Source: Taiwanofungus camphoratus (lineage: Eukaryota > Basidiomycota > Agaricomycetes > Polyporales > Taiwanofungaceae). From it: a stretch of 64,000 nt of DNA. This document shows positions 23,958-34,423 of the stretch, piece after piece. The notes below the pieces were generated by a model. That model saw only the letters and a program-made list of their open reading frames with translations, had not been told where the DNA came from and searched no databases. Location: assembly GCA_003999685.1 (NCBI GenBank), contig CP021221.1, forward strand, positions 744,001 through 808,000, written 5' to 3'. Both the position numbers and the translations under genes were made by a program. Positions within the stretch are counted from its first letter, which is position 1, and each line of letters opens with the position of its first letter.

Positions 23958-24960
23958 GGTGCTGCTAGAGTTTTCATGAAAAGCACAGTTCCAGCACCTG
24001 CCCGTCTCGGGTCTACGACCGTGCGAGGGTTGCAGAAAGCAATGCGACTGGCTCAAAATCCGAAAAGGTTTGACGATATGACGGTCAGTCTGCGGGACAC
24101 CAGGAAATGATGTAAAGACAATGACAGTTTGAGATAGCGCCATCTGCGGGAGCTTTCCAAACGTCGTTTGGATGAGAGCATCTCATTCTCCCAGCAAGAT
24201 CCAGAGACAATGAAAGACTTCTTGAATACCGTAGGCAGGTTTGCGCGGTTACCCAGAATTTGAAGCTAATGTGACTCTTAGGTAATGAAGACATATCCGT
24301 TCTTTCGTAATTATCAGGACGGGTGGCCCATCCATGCATACTTAAAGCGATATCTCATGGCACGGCGTTACCGGCTTCGAGTCCAAGGTGCAAGGAAGCG
24401 TGGAAAAGCTCAAAATCAACATGTAAAGACTGAAAATCGGAGGACGCAAGATAAGGTATCACAGGTGCCGTTCGATTCCAAATTCTGTCTCCTGTTGCAT
24501 GACTGATCTCGATGGCATCAGCGAAGATCTGTTCGGAAGCCAGTAAGCATAGGATGCAACTCAGAGCATGAGCCAGCGCATGTTGTAAGTAAGCTACCAC
24601 TTCATATGCTCCGTCAACCAAGTCATCCGTGTCGTCGTCAGCTGAGCATGTTTCGACATTTCGTAGCCGTCTGCACCTCAAAAACTATCATCCATACCTT
24701 CGACTAACAAGCCAATTTCCCCGTCTACCTCAAATCGCTCCTTCCGATCATTCTTACAGTCCTTCGATCCACAGGCAACAGAATTAGTGCCAGATTTCAT
24801 CCGTGCCGGAATTGTTAACATAACGTGTTTCAGAAATATGATGAAGTGGCCAGATGCGGAGTGGGAGACTCTGCTGAAAGAGGACATGAAACTGGAAGGC
24901 TATCAGTTTCGGCAGGTCCGTCTGGAACTGACCAAATGGAAGAGCGTGAATATGTCGTAG
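23958..24960 (+). CDS. Unrecognised multi-exon gene (YPFFRNY protein)
   Basis: Several plus-strand segments join in phase at good splice sites. One ends at 24083 (AMRLAQNPKRFDDMT|). The next spans 24138-24230 (RHLRELSKRRLDESISFSQQ, DPETMKDFLNT). The next starts at 24283 (VMKTYPFFRNYQDGWPIHAY, LKRYLMARRYRLRVQ). The last runs to the stop at 24958-24960 (SFRSFLQSFDPQATELVPDF, IRAGIVNITCFRNMMKWPDA, LEGYQFRQVRLELTKWK). The protein is basic in the middle and helical throughout. It resembles, from memory, lineage-specific proteins of Agaricomycetes with no known function. The 5' end is not fixed; an ATG at 23874 or 23979 is possible. The intron between about 24395 and 24690 is unresolved. Confidence 0.5.
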
Positions 24961-25326
24961 TTTTTCGTTAGACACGAATGGCGAAACATTTTCTCCTTCG
25001 TCTGTATATGTGGATTTGTTGTAGTGTTGATGGCTCAAATATGAATATATCACATTTCTTTTTACTTATATGTATGATTGTCTTGATCCTGCAAGACTTC
25101 CGAATGCAGCAGGTGGAACACCCAATATGGCAACTGGGCCATGGCAAGAAATTGGTGCAATTCGGTGTAATCACTGGAATGACGTTAGATAGCGCGTCAT
25201 CCTCTTCCACCGTCGTCCAGCGACAATGCTTCAGAAAGTATATAGGATCTCAATCGAGAACGTGGCTCTTAAATAATTCGCATTCCCTCACCATTCATCT
25301 TATTCACTACCCACCACTATATTCAC
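24961..25326. other. Intergenic, promoter of the dehydrogenase gene
   Basis: No coding segment is recognised. The last 60 bp are CT-rich with TATTCACTACCCACC just upstream of the start codon, a common pattern near fungal transcription starts. Confidence 0.4.
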
Positions 25327-26538
25327 ATGTCCTCCATTGTACCAGACACAGTAAACCCAGCCACGCTCCTCAGCCGCCGGTTCAGACCAGATAACATCCC
25401 TGACCTTTCTGGGCGCGTCGCAATTGTAACTGGTGGTTCAGCTGGTATAGGCTATCATGCCGCTCTCGCCCTGGCGTGTGCCAACGCTAAGACGATCATC
25501 ATGTCCGCGCACGAGGGCCATGGCAAACAAGCCGAGGCGGATATTAACAAGGCGCTCAAAGAAGCCGACTCCACGGGGACTATCACTTGGTATGGCGTCA
25601 ACTTCGACACGCTGAGAGACGTGGACAGAATTGCAAAAAAACTCGCAGAACAAGAAGAGAGGCTTGACATCCTCGTCTGCAACGCAGGAATCGCGCAAGC
25701 ACCATATGGTTTGACGAATGACGGACTCGAAAGGCACTTCGAGGTAGGACTAGCTCTAGCTGCCAGCCGGGGATAAAGGTTTGCGACATGCTTGCAGGTG
25801 AACAATTTGGCACATTATGTATTTGTGCTGCGACTTCTACCGCTCATGAAGAAGACCACCGAGATCGCACCGCCAACGGCCGTCCGTATCGTTATGCAAA
25901 GCTCAGAGATGCACCGCATGGCGCCAAGTAACACAAAGTTCTCTTCCAAGGAAGATATCAACGAAAAAGGTGACGGATCACAACTGTACGTTTCTGCGGA
26001 TCTCCCTGTGCTCGATACTTCAAGGGAGACTCACTAGAACTTCTATTTCATCATCTCTAGCTATGGGCGGACTAAGCTCGGCCTCATCTACTTCGCTCGC
26101 GAGCTTGTGAGGCGCAAATTTGCAGATCTACCACCTGCAACGCCCATTCTTGCTATCTCCGTTCATCCGGGGACAGTCGATACAGACGTCCAGAATCAGT
26201 GGGATGAGAGCTATGGTGTGCTAGGGAAGGCCCTGAACGTTATGACGCGAGTAGTGAGAAAGAATGCAGCAGAAGGCGCAGAGGCTAGTCTTTGGGCAGC
26301 GACCAGCACTGATATCTTCGAGGGCAATTGGAAAGATTTCCAGGTTCGTTTGATAGAGCTATAAACTCGAGCATCCTTGATAGTTGCCCTCGTGGATCTG
26401 CAGGGGAATTACTACTCTGAGGCCTATGGGAAGCCCAACACGGAGAGCAAAATGGCGAAAGACGAGCAGCTCTCAAACAACTTCTGGAAACTATGTGCCG
26501 ATCTCACTAAAGAGTTGCTTGGGGAAGAGTTGCAATAA
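25327..26538 (+). CDS. Short-chain dehydrogenase/reductase, retinol dehydrogenase-like
   Basis: Four exons, 25327-25743, 25798-25985, 26061-26343 and 26404-26538, give about 340 residues. The cofactor motif GGSAGIGYH (TGxxxGxG type) follows a beta strand, GRVAIVTG. NAG appears in LVCNAGIAQAPYG. The active-site Ser is probably in VMQSSEMHRMA and the catalytic YxxxK is YGRTKLG. The pattern places it with classical SDRs of the WW-domain oxidoreductase and retinol dehydrogenase type common in basidiomycetes. The likely reaction is NAD(P)-dependent oxidation or reduction of a small alcohol or ketone; the substrate cannot be read from sequence. No signal peptide or membrane segment is seen, so it is probably cytosolic. 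Confidence 0.92.
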
Positions 26539-27075
26539 GCAGGGTGGTGTAAGAGATCGCGTAGTGGAAGAATTCAATTTTCTGTATGAGATTGCGTTGA
26601 TCGGAATTAATCTTGTATTCATCGGTTTGACAAAGGGAAAGACATGTGTTGTTTGCGTGAATACATGCCATGTACACATTGTTCCTCGAACACATGACTC
26701 TACAAATGTCAAGGTAAGCGGTAAACAAACATAGAAGAGAGAAAACTACACAGCGCGTGTATAAGTCAGCCTGCTTACATACATATTTGTCTATGCGTGA
26801 CTTCAGGAGATTCAGAAGATCAAGAGCTGAATCAAAACCAGGTAAATGATGATGTTCCCTGTCATATCAATCAATGCGGTGGGTATGCAAGTGATATTTC
26901 ATGAGTTCTCGCTAGATTGAGGTCGGAGGACCTTACCTTCCCAACGGTCATACAATGAGGCGAATCCGAGAACGATTTTCCGCAGATAAGCTCGTCATGT
27001 GTCGTAACTTTAGTCGAGTCCTGTATCTAACATTACAACAGCAGTCACGAGTACCTGCTATAATGCATTAACGCA
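26539..27075. other. Intergenic between convergent genes
   Basis: The dehydrogenase and the F-box gene converge here. Nothing beyond their 3' UTRs is expected or seen. Confidence 0.5.
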
Positions 27076-28686
27076 TCATGCAAGACATGACTCAGAGAGG
27101 GACAACCCACGACAATAGTCATCAACGTCACGCATAACGACCCTGCAGACAGCCAACTCTGCCAAGTCCATGACATCTTGCTCCTTCACAAAACAACAAT
27201 TGATCACAGCAACCTCCTCGATGGGATCCGCTATGGTTACCCCGAGGGCAGCTGTACTAGCATTACGTGTATCTACGACGTTGCGACTCCGCACGAGTTC
27301 CACCAGAGCAGCACCGCTCAAGTGACCGCACCATCTTAAGTCAAGACGGGTCAATCGGGGACATAAACCATTCGGGCCACGCAGAAGCTGCACAGTAGCG
27401 TCCGAGATTGACGACTCGTGTAAGCGGAATTCGCGCAGCTCCGGCAGTGCTGTGAAACACGCAGCGAATGCCTGTGGTGAGAGGTCGATATCGTGCAGCT
27501 CGAGAAGCTCAAGCGGAGGACCGGAATTTGTGACAAAGCGGATGAGGCTTGGGCCGATAGGAACCTGGCGGTAGCCTACATCCTCAAGCGAGCGGAGGTG
27601 AAGCCGCCGTAGAGCAGGTACGTAGAAGTGCGGGAGGAACTCGTTGAGATCTGTTGGGCCATACACGGTCAAACACTCGAGGGCAGGAAGCGTAACTGTG
27701 TGGGCGGGATCGAGATCGGGCACGAACTGCTGCTCATAGGCGAGGGGCATGGAGATGGTGAGGGTTCGCAAATCAGGCAAACCTTCAAGTAGTGTGATGA
27801 TAGATGCAGCGGATAGAGGACGCGCGAAAAGACTCTCAGTGGTATTCAGTGTGAGGTGACGAATGTGTGGAGGGAAGATGGGGCTCAAGGGCAAAACATT
27901 GCACGTGTAGTGGACCGTGGTCAGCTTGGGTGCATTCTGGGGCTTGAAGGCGCCTGTAAAGCCCGCAACATCACTCTCTCCGCCGTCTAAGTGTTCATCA
28001 AAGTGTATCTCTGTAGTAATATTGACCTCCTGCAGGCTTGGCGCCGATATTCGAGCCGCATGAGAAATTATCAAATTCGTCTGCCACAGTGCAGTTGTTT
28101 CGAGGGACAAGCGCTTCCATTGCGATACATACTGCAGTAGTAGTTCCATTAAGGCGTTAAGCTGCAAAGGCGATGTTCTCCACGAAGTGACGATAGTGAT
28201 GTCCAATGGCGCCTGACAAGCCATAGATAACCAGAAGCGCGTCCTTGCAAGAACGTTGAGCGTATCAGGGTTCACGTAGATGCGCGACCAGACAAGTGAC
28301 GCACGAGCGGCATTTCTCCATGCAGAACATACGTGAGAGACCGCCAGAGGAGCACGCGTCCATCCACCCTCGACACAATGCTCGAAGATCTTGGCGAGCA
28401 ATTCCTCGGGAATGCGGCGTGCGAGTGTAATGACACCCTTGCAGAGACTGATGTGTTGGTCATGCATCCCTTGTTCCCTCCTAAGCTGTTGTATCTCTAA
28501 TTGGAGTCCTAAGATCCGCTCCTGAATGGCGTCGATGGCTATCTTGTGCCTGCATATCTCCTCGCGAATTGCTACCACATCATCCGGTGTAGGTTCACAG
28601 CGGTATAAAGATCTGTCAAAGTTTAACATTTGACACTGGAAAGCAAAAGTTAATATGGCGGTGCAATCGTGAGTCAGGATTGGCAC
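27076..28686 (-). CDS. F-box protein with leucine-rich repeats
   Basis: A single uninterrupted exon encodes up to 536 residues. A coiled coil (AIQERILGLQLEIQQLRREQ) precedes an F-box reading LARRIPEELLAKIFEHCV, then WTRAPLAVSHVCSAWRNAAR. Leucine-rich repeat-like blocks follow, such as LPDLRTLTISMPL, LPALECLTVYGP, PALRRLHLRSLED and CPRLTRLDLRWCGHLSG. Agaricomycetes carry large families of such genes. The F-box would dock to Skp1 in an SCF ubiquitin ligase while the repeats select a target; both are inferred from the family. The first ATG is at 28686, but ATG 28626 (MLNFDRSLYRCEPTPDD) matches related proteins better and is my preferred start. A LINE insertion lies just upstream of the start. 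Confidence 0.88.
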   Translation of the reverse strand: MPILTHDCTAILTFAFQCQMLNFDRSLYRCEPTPDDVVAIREEICRHKIAIDAIQERILGLQLEIQQLRREQGMHDQHISLCKGVITLARRIPEELLAKIFEHCVEGGWTRAPLAVSHVCSAWRNAARASLVWSRIYVNPDTLNVLARTRFWLSMACQAPLDITIVTSWRTSPLQLNALMELLLQYVSQWKRLSLETTALWQTNLIISHAARISAPSLQEVNITTEIHFDEHLDGGESDVAGFTGAFKPQNAPKLTTVHYTCNVLPLSPIFPPHIRHLTLNTTESLFARPLSAASIITLLEGLPDLRTLTISMPLAYEQQFVPDLDPAHTVTLPALECLTVYGPTDLNEFLPHFYVPALRRLHLRSLEDVGYRQVPIGPSLIRFVTNSGPPLELLELHDIDLSPQAFAACFTALPELREFRLHESSISDATVQLLRGPNGLCPRLTRLDLRWCGHLSGAALVELVRSRNVVDTRNASTAALGVTIADPIEEVAVINCCFVKEQDVMDLAELAVCRVVMRDVDDYCRGLSLSESCLA

Positions 28687-28723
28687 GTCTACGAGAGGGA
28701 CTATGTATCAATCAGAGGACTTC

Positions 28724-30522
28724 AAGTTTCCGCTTGCTATCACTGTGCCATGGCCGCTTAACTCGCGACGTGGCAAAAAACAGGCTGTTACCCCCATGAC
28801 GTTCATAGATCGCATCGGGCGGCAGTCATCAGAAGATTTTGCACCCCTCCACCCGGAGGCGCGGCCCGGTGACCGAGTCGTGGATCGGTACATAGATCGT
28901 TTTGAGAGAGTGTTTTTGGACGGAAAGGGTCCAAACAAAAACTCTCCTGAATTCGCCAACTGGTTGGAGTACACCTGGTGGCCGGAATTCCGGCGCCAGC
29001 TGGCCCAACCAGAGGGGCGCATACTATTTACTGATGGGTCGTATGCAAATGCGCCCACAGTAAGATCTGGTAGCGCATGGCTCGTTGTTGACGGGGAAGA
29101 TCATGTTGCACATGGAAGGTTTGGAGCCGGAAAGGTCCAAAGTTTCGATGCGGAGATGCTGGCACTGGCGCGCGGGCTGCGTGAAGCGGTCCGTGATGTC
29201 CCTGATCACATCACCACCCTTACGGTTTGTTCCGATAACCAATCGGCAATTGACCGAATATTCAAGCCGGAAGTCGGACCGTCGCAAATGGCGGCGGTCA
29301 TGGCTTCTCAACACGTACGAGCGTTCCTCGATGCAGATGAACGCCGACGCATCGTCCTTTTTTGGGTTCCATCCCATAAAGGAATATTTCAGAATGAGTT
29401 CGTTGATGAACTTGCGAAGAAAGCACTGGATGATCCCCAACCGGAATTCATCTCACAATCGATGGCCCTTGCTCGCATCAAGGCAAGGACCAAAAAGCGC
29501 TGGGGGACACTAGTCGACAACCCCAGCTATCGCGGCCGCCGGTTATGGAAAGTAACCGAGGACGCCTTACCGCTGCATGGGACTACGGCCAAGGGCACGT
29601 GGGTCTTGAAGGCAGTTGGCAAGTCCAACAAGGAGGTGGCACGCGTATGTCGTGTGCTCACCAACCATTTCCCTGGCGGTGAATACCGCTCTCGGTTCAA
29701 TATCCCTGGCCCTCACCTCTGCTTATGTGGAGCGGAGGAAACTAGGGAACATGTGCTCTTCGACTGTCCGTTCTGGATCAGGACGAAGCGCCAACAGGGT
29801 CCTCGCGATCCGCTTCTGATGGGGCCCCCTGAACAAAGGGGATGGACCCCGGATGACATCATGGAGTTCCTTCGGCTCAACCCGATGGTCTCCACCTTTG
29901 ATTGGGCGGAGATTCTGGCAGAATCTCTGCTTGAAGCTGAAGCTGCGCGCACGAGAACATTCACTCGTGCCCGTCTAATGTGCCACACTGTCGGAAGACA
30001 AGCGGCCTGGCAACGGTTCCATGCGGACCGACACTTAGATCCTGGTATGACCACCGCCATGGGTGAAAAATACCGAGATTTTTGCGAGTGGTACGACGCC
30101 GAGGCAAAGGCGTTCGAAATGTACCATAATTGGATAGATGAGGGGATAGCGGAACCCAGTATCCGCGATGACCCCCCTGCCTACCCGAACGATAACTGAG
30201 GCCTGAAACCTGTAGGGCTATACTCAGTTCCCTAAGTGATTTGCTGACGGAACGGGATTACCGGGCCGAGTAAACACACAGAGCGTGAAAAACGGGCCGG
30301 GGTCGGGTATGGCGTCCTATGGCGACTGTACACTTCCTGTCAGGCCGTGTTGGATCACATGCCCACGCCATATAACGAGGACACCGAAAACTGTAGGTGT
30401 ACCGCTCATGCGGGCGCGGATGCCCACTTACTATCATTATTACTCTACATGTACCTACGACGTATGGAGTATAAACTTGAGGAATTAAAATAAAATAAAA
30501 TAAAAAAAGTTTCCGCTTGCTA
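28724..30522 (+). mobile_element. 5'-truncated LINE (non-LTR retrotransposon), young
   Basis: A 16-bp target duplication, AAGTTTCCGCTTGCTA, lies at 28724-28739 and again at 30507-30522 with no mismatch. The element between them (28740-30506) ends in a (TAAAA)n-type tail, the mark of target-primed reverse transcription. Its single open frame runs to 30199 without a stop. It holds the end of the reverse transcriptase region (FAPLHPEARPGDRVVD), an RNase H domain and a Cys-His knuckle. Most of the reverse transcriptase and all of ORF1 are missing through 5' truncation. The intact frame and perfect duplication indicate a recent insertion. The clade is probably Tad or I, given the RNase H domain after the reverse transcriptase. 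Confidence 0.9.
28740..30199 (+). CDS. LINE ORF2 C-terminal part: RNase H and zinc knuckle
   Basis: This open frame enters from the truncation point, so its nominal start codon at 28703 lies in host flanking sequence and is not a native start. RNase H residues are all present: Asp in ILFTDGSY, Glu in SFDAEMLALARG, Asp in TVCSDNQSAI, and the His/Asn/Asp set in WVPSHKGIFQNEFVDELAKK. Downstream is CLCGAEETREHVLFDCPFW, a CCHC-type knuckle found at the C-terminus of many LINE ORF2 proteins. The final 150 residues are Arg-rich and helical. Without the polymerase domain this copy cannot move itself. Any transcription is likely read-through. Confidence 0.88.
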
Positions 30523-30869
30523 AGAAGACTGGCGCACGTGACCCTTTCAACGGCTTCCTGTGAACGTCGGCGGCGGCGATTCTCATGCCTTTAGAACGAC
30601 CTTCACTGCTACAATTCCAGGTGATTTTCCCTTTCAATCAGTGTAGCCAGTGATGATTCAGAGTGGAATCTTTACCGACCTGCGAATTGACAGTGCTCCG
30701 CCGGGTTGGGAAGGAGACTTGTAATGTTCTAGATACTGCTGAGGCTTGCCGAAATTCGATTTTTTTGCTCATTTTACAAATTCTAGTTGATGTGGTCGAT
30801 ACATTGCTTACTTCCTCGTTTAGTAGATAGCTATTGACACAAATCCCAACAAACCACAGGATATACTAA
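30523..30869. other. Intergenic, former F-box upstream region and SSU72 promoter
   Basis: The stretch starts where host sequence resumes after the LINE and ends at the SSU72 start codon. No coding segment is seen. Confidence 0.45.
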
Positions 30870-31998
30870 ATGGACCCAAGAAGAGCACGAGATCCCCGTC
30901 TGGCGCGTACGGATCCCCGTTTACAACGTTCACAGTCAGGGACGCCCTCGGGCCCCCAGCCGGCCCAAGCGCAGTCATCATTCCCATCTTATGGATCCTT
31001 GAGCACAGTACCTCCTTACCCGACTGCAACACCACAACAGTATCCGGCTGCTGCTGTTTCCAATCAACAGCTTACTGAAGAGGCGAGAGGCGCAGCTGCT
31101 CTTTCACAACCATCACAACCATCCCAAAATCAGCAGCCTTCTATCTACAAACCCCGCCCTTTATTCTGTGTTGTATGTGCGAGTAATCAAGTAAGCTATA
31201 TTTGCTCTTAGTGCACGCAGTTCACCGAAGTTCAGCAAACAGAATCGGTCTATGGAAGGACATTATGTTTTATCGTTAGTATTGCCTTCTACCCCACGTC
31301 AGCTGATCTATCTTATATTCAAGCAATGAAGGAAGGCGGGTTATCGTGTTGTTTCCTACGGTACGGGATCGGCTGTCCGTTTACCTGGCCCGGCAATAGA
31401 CAAACCAAATATATATCCGTTCGGAACTCCTTACAATGATATCTACGAAGAACTACAGGCCCAAGATCCTCGTTTGTGAGTAATCATTACCTGGCGGCGA
31501 TCATTAGCTCAGCTGGTGCGCCAGATACACCGCCAACGGCCTTTTACAGATGCTAGATCGCAATCGACGATTAAAATTGGCTCCAGAGCGTTGGCAAGAA
31601 AGTAAAACGATTGCAGACATTGTCATCACCTGTGAAGAGCGATGTTTCGATGCTGTGTGCGATGGTACGTTGTTCATGCTCGAATCGAGCTAAGCAGCTA
31701 CATTTCTCACCCCCTTAGATCTGTTGACGAGGGGAGGTGACTTCAACAAACCAGTGCACGTCATCAACGTAGAAATTAAAGACAACCATGAAGAAGCTCA
31801 TATTGCTGGGAAAGCGATAATCGATCTGGCCGCTGCGGTAGGTCGAGACTATGGTTATGCTTCTGCAATAAATCGAGACATTATTGCTCCCCTCAGATCG
31901 AGGCTTCGAATGATATCGATGAAGACATGAATGATATCCTTCAGGTACACCAGGAGAAGCACCCACATAGTCTGTTACATGCGGTGGCTTACTATTGA
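30870..31998 (+). CDS. SSU72: Ssu72 RNA polymerase II CTD phosphatase
   Basis: Six exons fit: 30870-31190, 31243-31274, 31332-31475, 31525-31664, 31719-31837 and 31897-31998. A low-complexity N-terminus ([20 protein letters not shown], then Pro/Gln/Ser) precedes the phosphatase domain. The active-site loop CASNQ|NRS spans the first intron (Cys-x5-Arg). Next come [40 protein letters not shown] and [20 protein letters not shown]. The protein ends [13 protein letters not shown], as in other fungal Ssu72 proteins. Ssu72 removes phosphate from Ser5 and Ser7 of the polymerase II C-terminal repeats and acts with the cleavage and polyadenylation factor in 3'-end formation. The extended disordered N-terminus is unlike the short yeast form but common in filamentous fungi. 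It acts in the nucleus. Confidence 0.93.
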
Positions 31999-32735
31999 CC
32001 TTGGGTACGTCTCGCCGGCTGCCTTTTTGACCATAATGGATCCGATTTTATATCTAGGATGGGAAATCTCTCACAATTACATGTTCGGGGCCCGTCTATG
32101 TATGGCCGAACCTGAGAAGGCTCTCGCTGCGCGTGCACTCGAGCGATCGAGGTGCAATCCAGAAGACCTGCCTGTCCTGTTGATGGCTTCAGATTCCTAT
32201 GACTAATAACGACCGGAGGGTATCATGGCGACAACTTCATTGGCCTTATAGTTGCTCAGGTCTGTACTCGAATGATGGTCATCCGATGAGACTATAATCA
32301 TATATTCTACCGTCAACTATAATCTAGTTCCAACGATTCCTTCGTGATACCATCGATGTCGTGATAATGATTCTCCCGCTGCTCGTCCAGCTACGGTTCT
32401 TTCATGTATTCATATCTCGTGATCGTGTTCTTGGTCTGCGACCCCTATTGCATGCCCAGTGTGTGGCAATGTACTCGCTACGCCTGGCCACTTCCAAACC
32501 ATCCTTCACATAGATGTTTGAGAACACTGAATAATTCGTGCGACATCCGCTATTTAGTGTCGTGCTCCAGACTAGTCTGCTGGACTAAGCGTGAGAACTG
32601 AAGACGCGATTCTGACCTTCGTGAATATGACATTGGATTGCGACTTCTCACTCTCCACTTATAAAAGGATGTCTAGTGCGACAATCACTCCGAGATTAAT
32701 TTTTCAGCCTTCATCTTCATTGCAGAGACATCATC
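31999..32735. other. Intergenic, no gene seen
   Basis: An open segment near 32095-32206 (MAEPEKALAARALERSRCNP) looks slightly protein-like but has no partner exons. The right end has TATAAAAGG at about 32660, some 75 bp before the peroxiredoxin start, a good TATA-type promoter. Confidence 0.45.
32659..32667 (+). promoter_or_regulatory. TATA-box of the peroxiredoxin gene
   Basis: The sequence TATAAAAGG lies about 70 bp upstream of the start codon and is followed by a pyrimidine-rich stretch. The distance fits a TATA-dependent fungal promoter, as expected for a strongly or stress-induced antioxidant gene. Confidence 0.5.
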
Positions 32736-33807
32736 ATGCCTAGCCTTCGCCTTGGAAGCATTGCCCCCAATTTTGAAGCTGAGACTACCCAGGGTCACAT
32801 TAAGTTCCACGACTGGATTGGTGATTCATGGGTATGATCGGAGCGCACTCCTCCTTTGAGAGCGGTGATTTACGGTGATGTATGAATACTAGGCCATCTT
32901 GTTCTCTCACCCGGGTGACTTCACTCCTGTCTGTACAACGGAGCTGGCTGAGGTCGCACGAAAGTAAGTCCGAGTTCCTACCAGTCGCCGCCTCTTGTAG
33001 TCTCACACGATTCGACGGGATTATAGGGCTCCTGAATTCGCAAAGCGCAATGTCAAAGTTATCGGTATCTCTGCCAACGATCTCAATGACCATGAGAAAT
33101 GGGTGCAGGACATCAACGAGTATGGGACGAAGTCCCTCGGGCCTACGAACGTCCAGTTTCCAATTGTAAGTCAAACTACTAGTATATCTGAACTATCATC
33201 GTTACTGAGTTCCCCGGCATAGATAGCAGACGGGAACAGGAAGATCTCAACCTTGTATGACATGTTGGATGAACAGGATGCTACCAATCGCGATGCTAAG
33301 GGCCTGCCCTTCACCGTTAGTTTTCTTCTTTCTGTTCAGAGCCTATCTTTCTGACATCTGTTTGGCCTGCCAAGATACGCACTGTATTTGTGATTGACCC
33401 AAAGAAGGTCATTCGCCTTACACTTTCCTACCCTGCTGCAACTGGACGTAACTTCGACGAGATTTTGAGGCAAGGATTTTTCACCTACTCGACGATTTTC
33501 TCGAGCTCACTGGTCTCGTTAGGGTCGTCGACTGTGTGTAGATGGGATCTTGTGATCTGGTAAACGAAAACTGATTTCAGTGTACAGCTCTTCAACTTGG
33601 GGACAAGTACCGTGTCACAACTCCTGTGAACTGGCAGAAAGGTGATGACGTCATTGTACACCCGTCCGTAAGCAATGAGGAGGCGAAAACCTTGTTCCCT
33701 GAGGTTACCTTCCACAAGGTGAGGCTTACTCTCCCTTGAATAGATGGACGGAGCACTAACTTTTCATGCAGCAATCGTATATCCGAACCACCCCTCTCAA
33801 CGTATAA
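32736..33807 (+). CDS. 1-Cys peroxiredoxin (Prx6 type)
   Basis: Eight exons fit: 32736-32831, 32893-32963, 33027-33165, 33223-33315, 33375-33469, 33523-33533, 33588-33718 and 33772-33807. The peroxidatic Cys is in [18 protein letters not shown], and the C-terminal extension of Prx6 proteins is present ([34 protein letters not shown]). The absence of a resolving Cys in the usual position makes it a 1-Cys enzyme. It reduces hydrogen peroxide and lipid hydroperoxides, probably with glutathione or thioredoxin as reductant. No targeting sequence is seen, so it is likely cytosolic. Intron 5 begins with GC (AG|GCAAGG) and is followed by an exon of only 11 nt that encodes VVD of LRVVDSLQL. Confidence 0.93.
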
Positions 33808-34423
33808 GTAGAACAGATATGGATTTGTTATCGGATCTGTGTAACTGTATTTGTATAAGTGATGCAATCCTGAAACGTTTCTAATTTCCGCAAAACACTG
33901 ACCCACTTAAGTACTACTCAGGCGAGGCAGTCTGAAACAAAATTTGGGCTGCATAATGACTGATAGTGGGTGAAGTCGTAGTCTATTGAAGCAATATTTA
34001 CAGGAGGCGGCAGGATTCATCGTTGACCTGCCTAATTGCTCGAGCGCAAGAAGACCTCCCGCTTCCTGCACTGTTCGTCGGCAGCGTGTGCATACACAAA
34101 TAATGCAGCAGAGTGTTTGATACGTAACTCGCAGCTTCCTCAGACGGTCATTCGAGATTACTGGGCAGGAGTGATCCATGTAGTTCATCAGATATCCCAT
34201 CAGATCAAAGCTCTACACAGGATGATGCGAGATGAAAAAGGAGTTCAAGCAATCGTGAAATGCCATGCCGTTGCCACGCTAGAGCCATGCGACCGAGATC
34301 CAGTTAAGCACCACGTGAAGGACCAAATTTGGTTAACATTCATGAAACGCGGCGACGCGTGTACATTGCCATCTATCGTACGCGTCGCAGACAACTGAAT
34401 CCCTAACTTACCATTCCAGCAAC
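33808..34423. other. Intergenic, no gene seen
   Basis: The stretch between the peroxiredoxin and the proteasome gene has no recognisable coding segment on either strand. It should hold the promoter of the alpha2 gene. Confidence 0.5.

Noticed and set aside
31498-31530. tRNA A-box-like sequence TTAGCTCAGCTGGTGCG
   Set aside because: It lies at the end of an SSU72 intron. No acceptor stem, anticodon arm or B box follows at the right distance.
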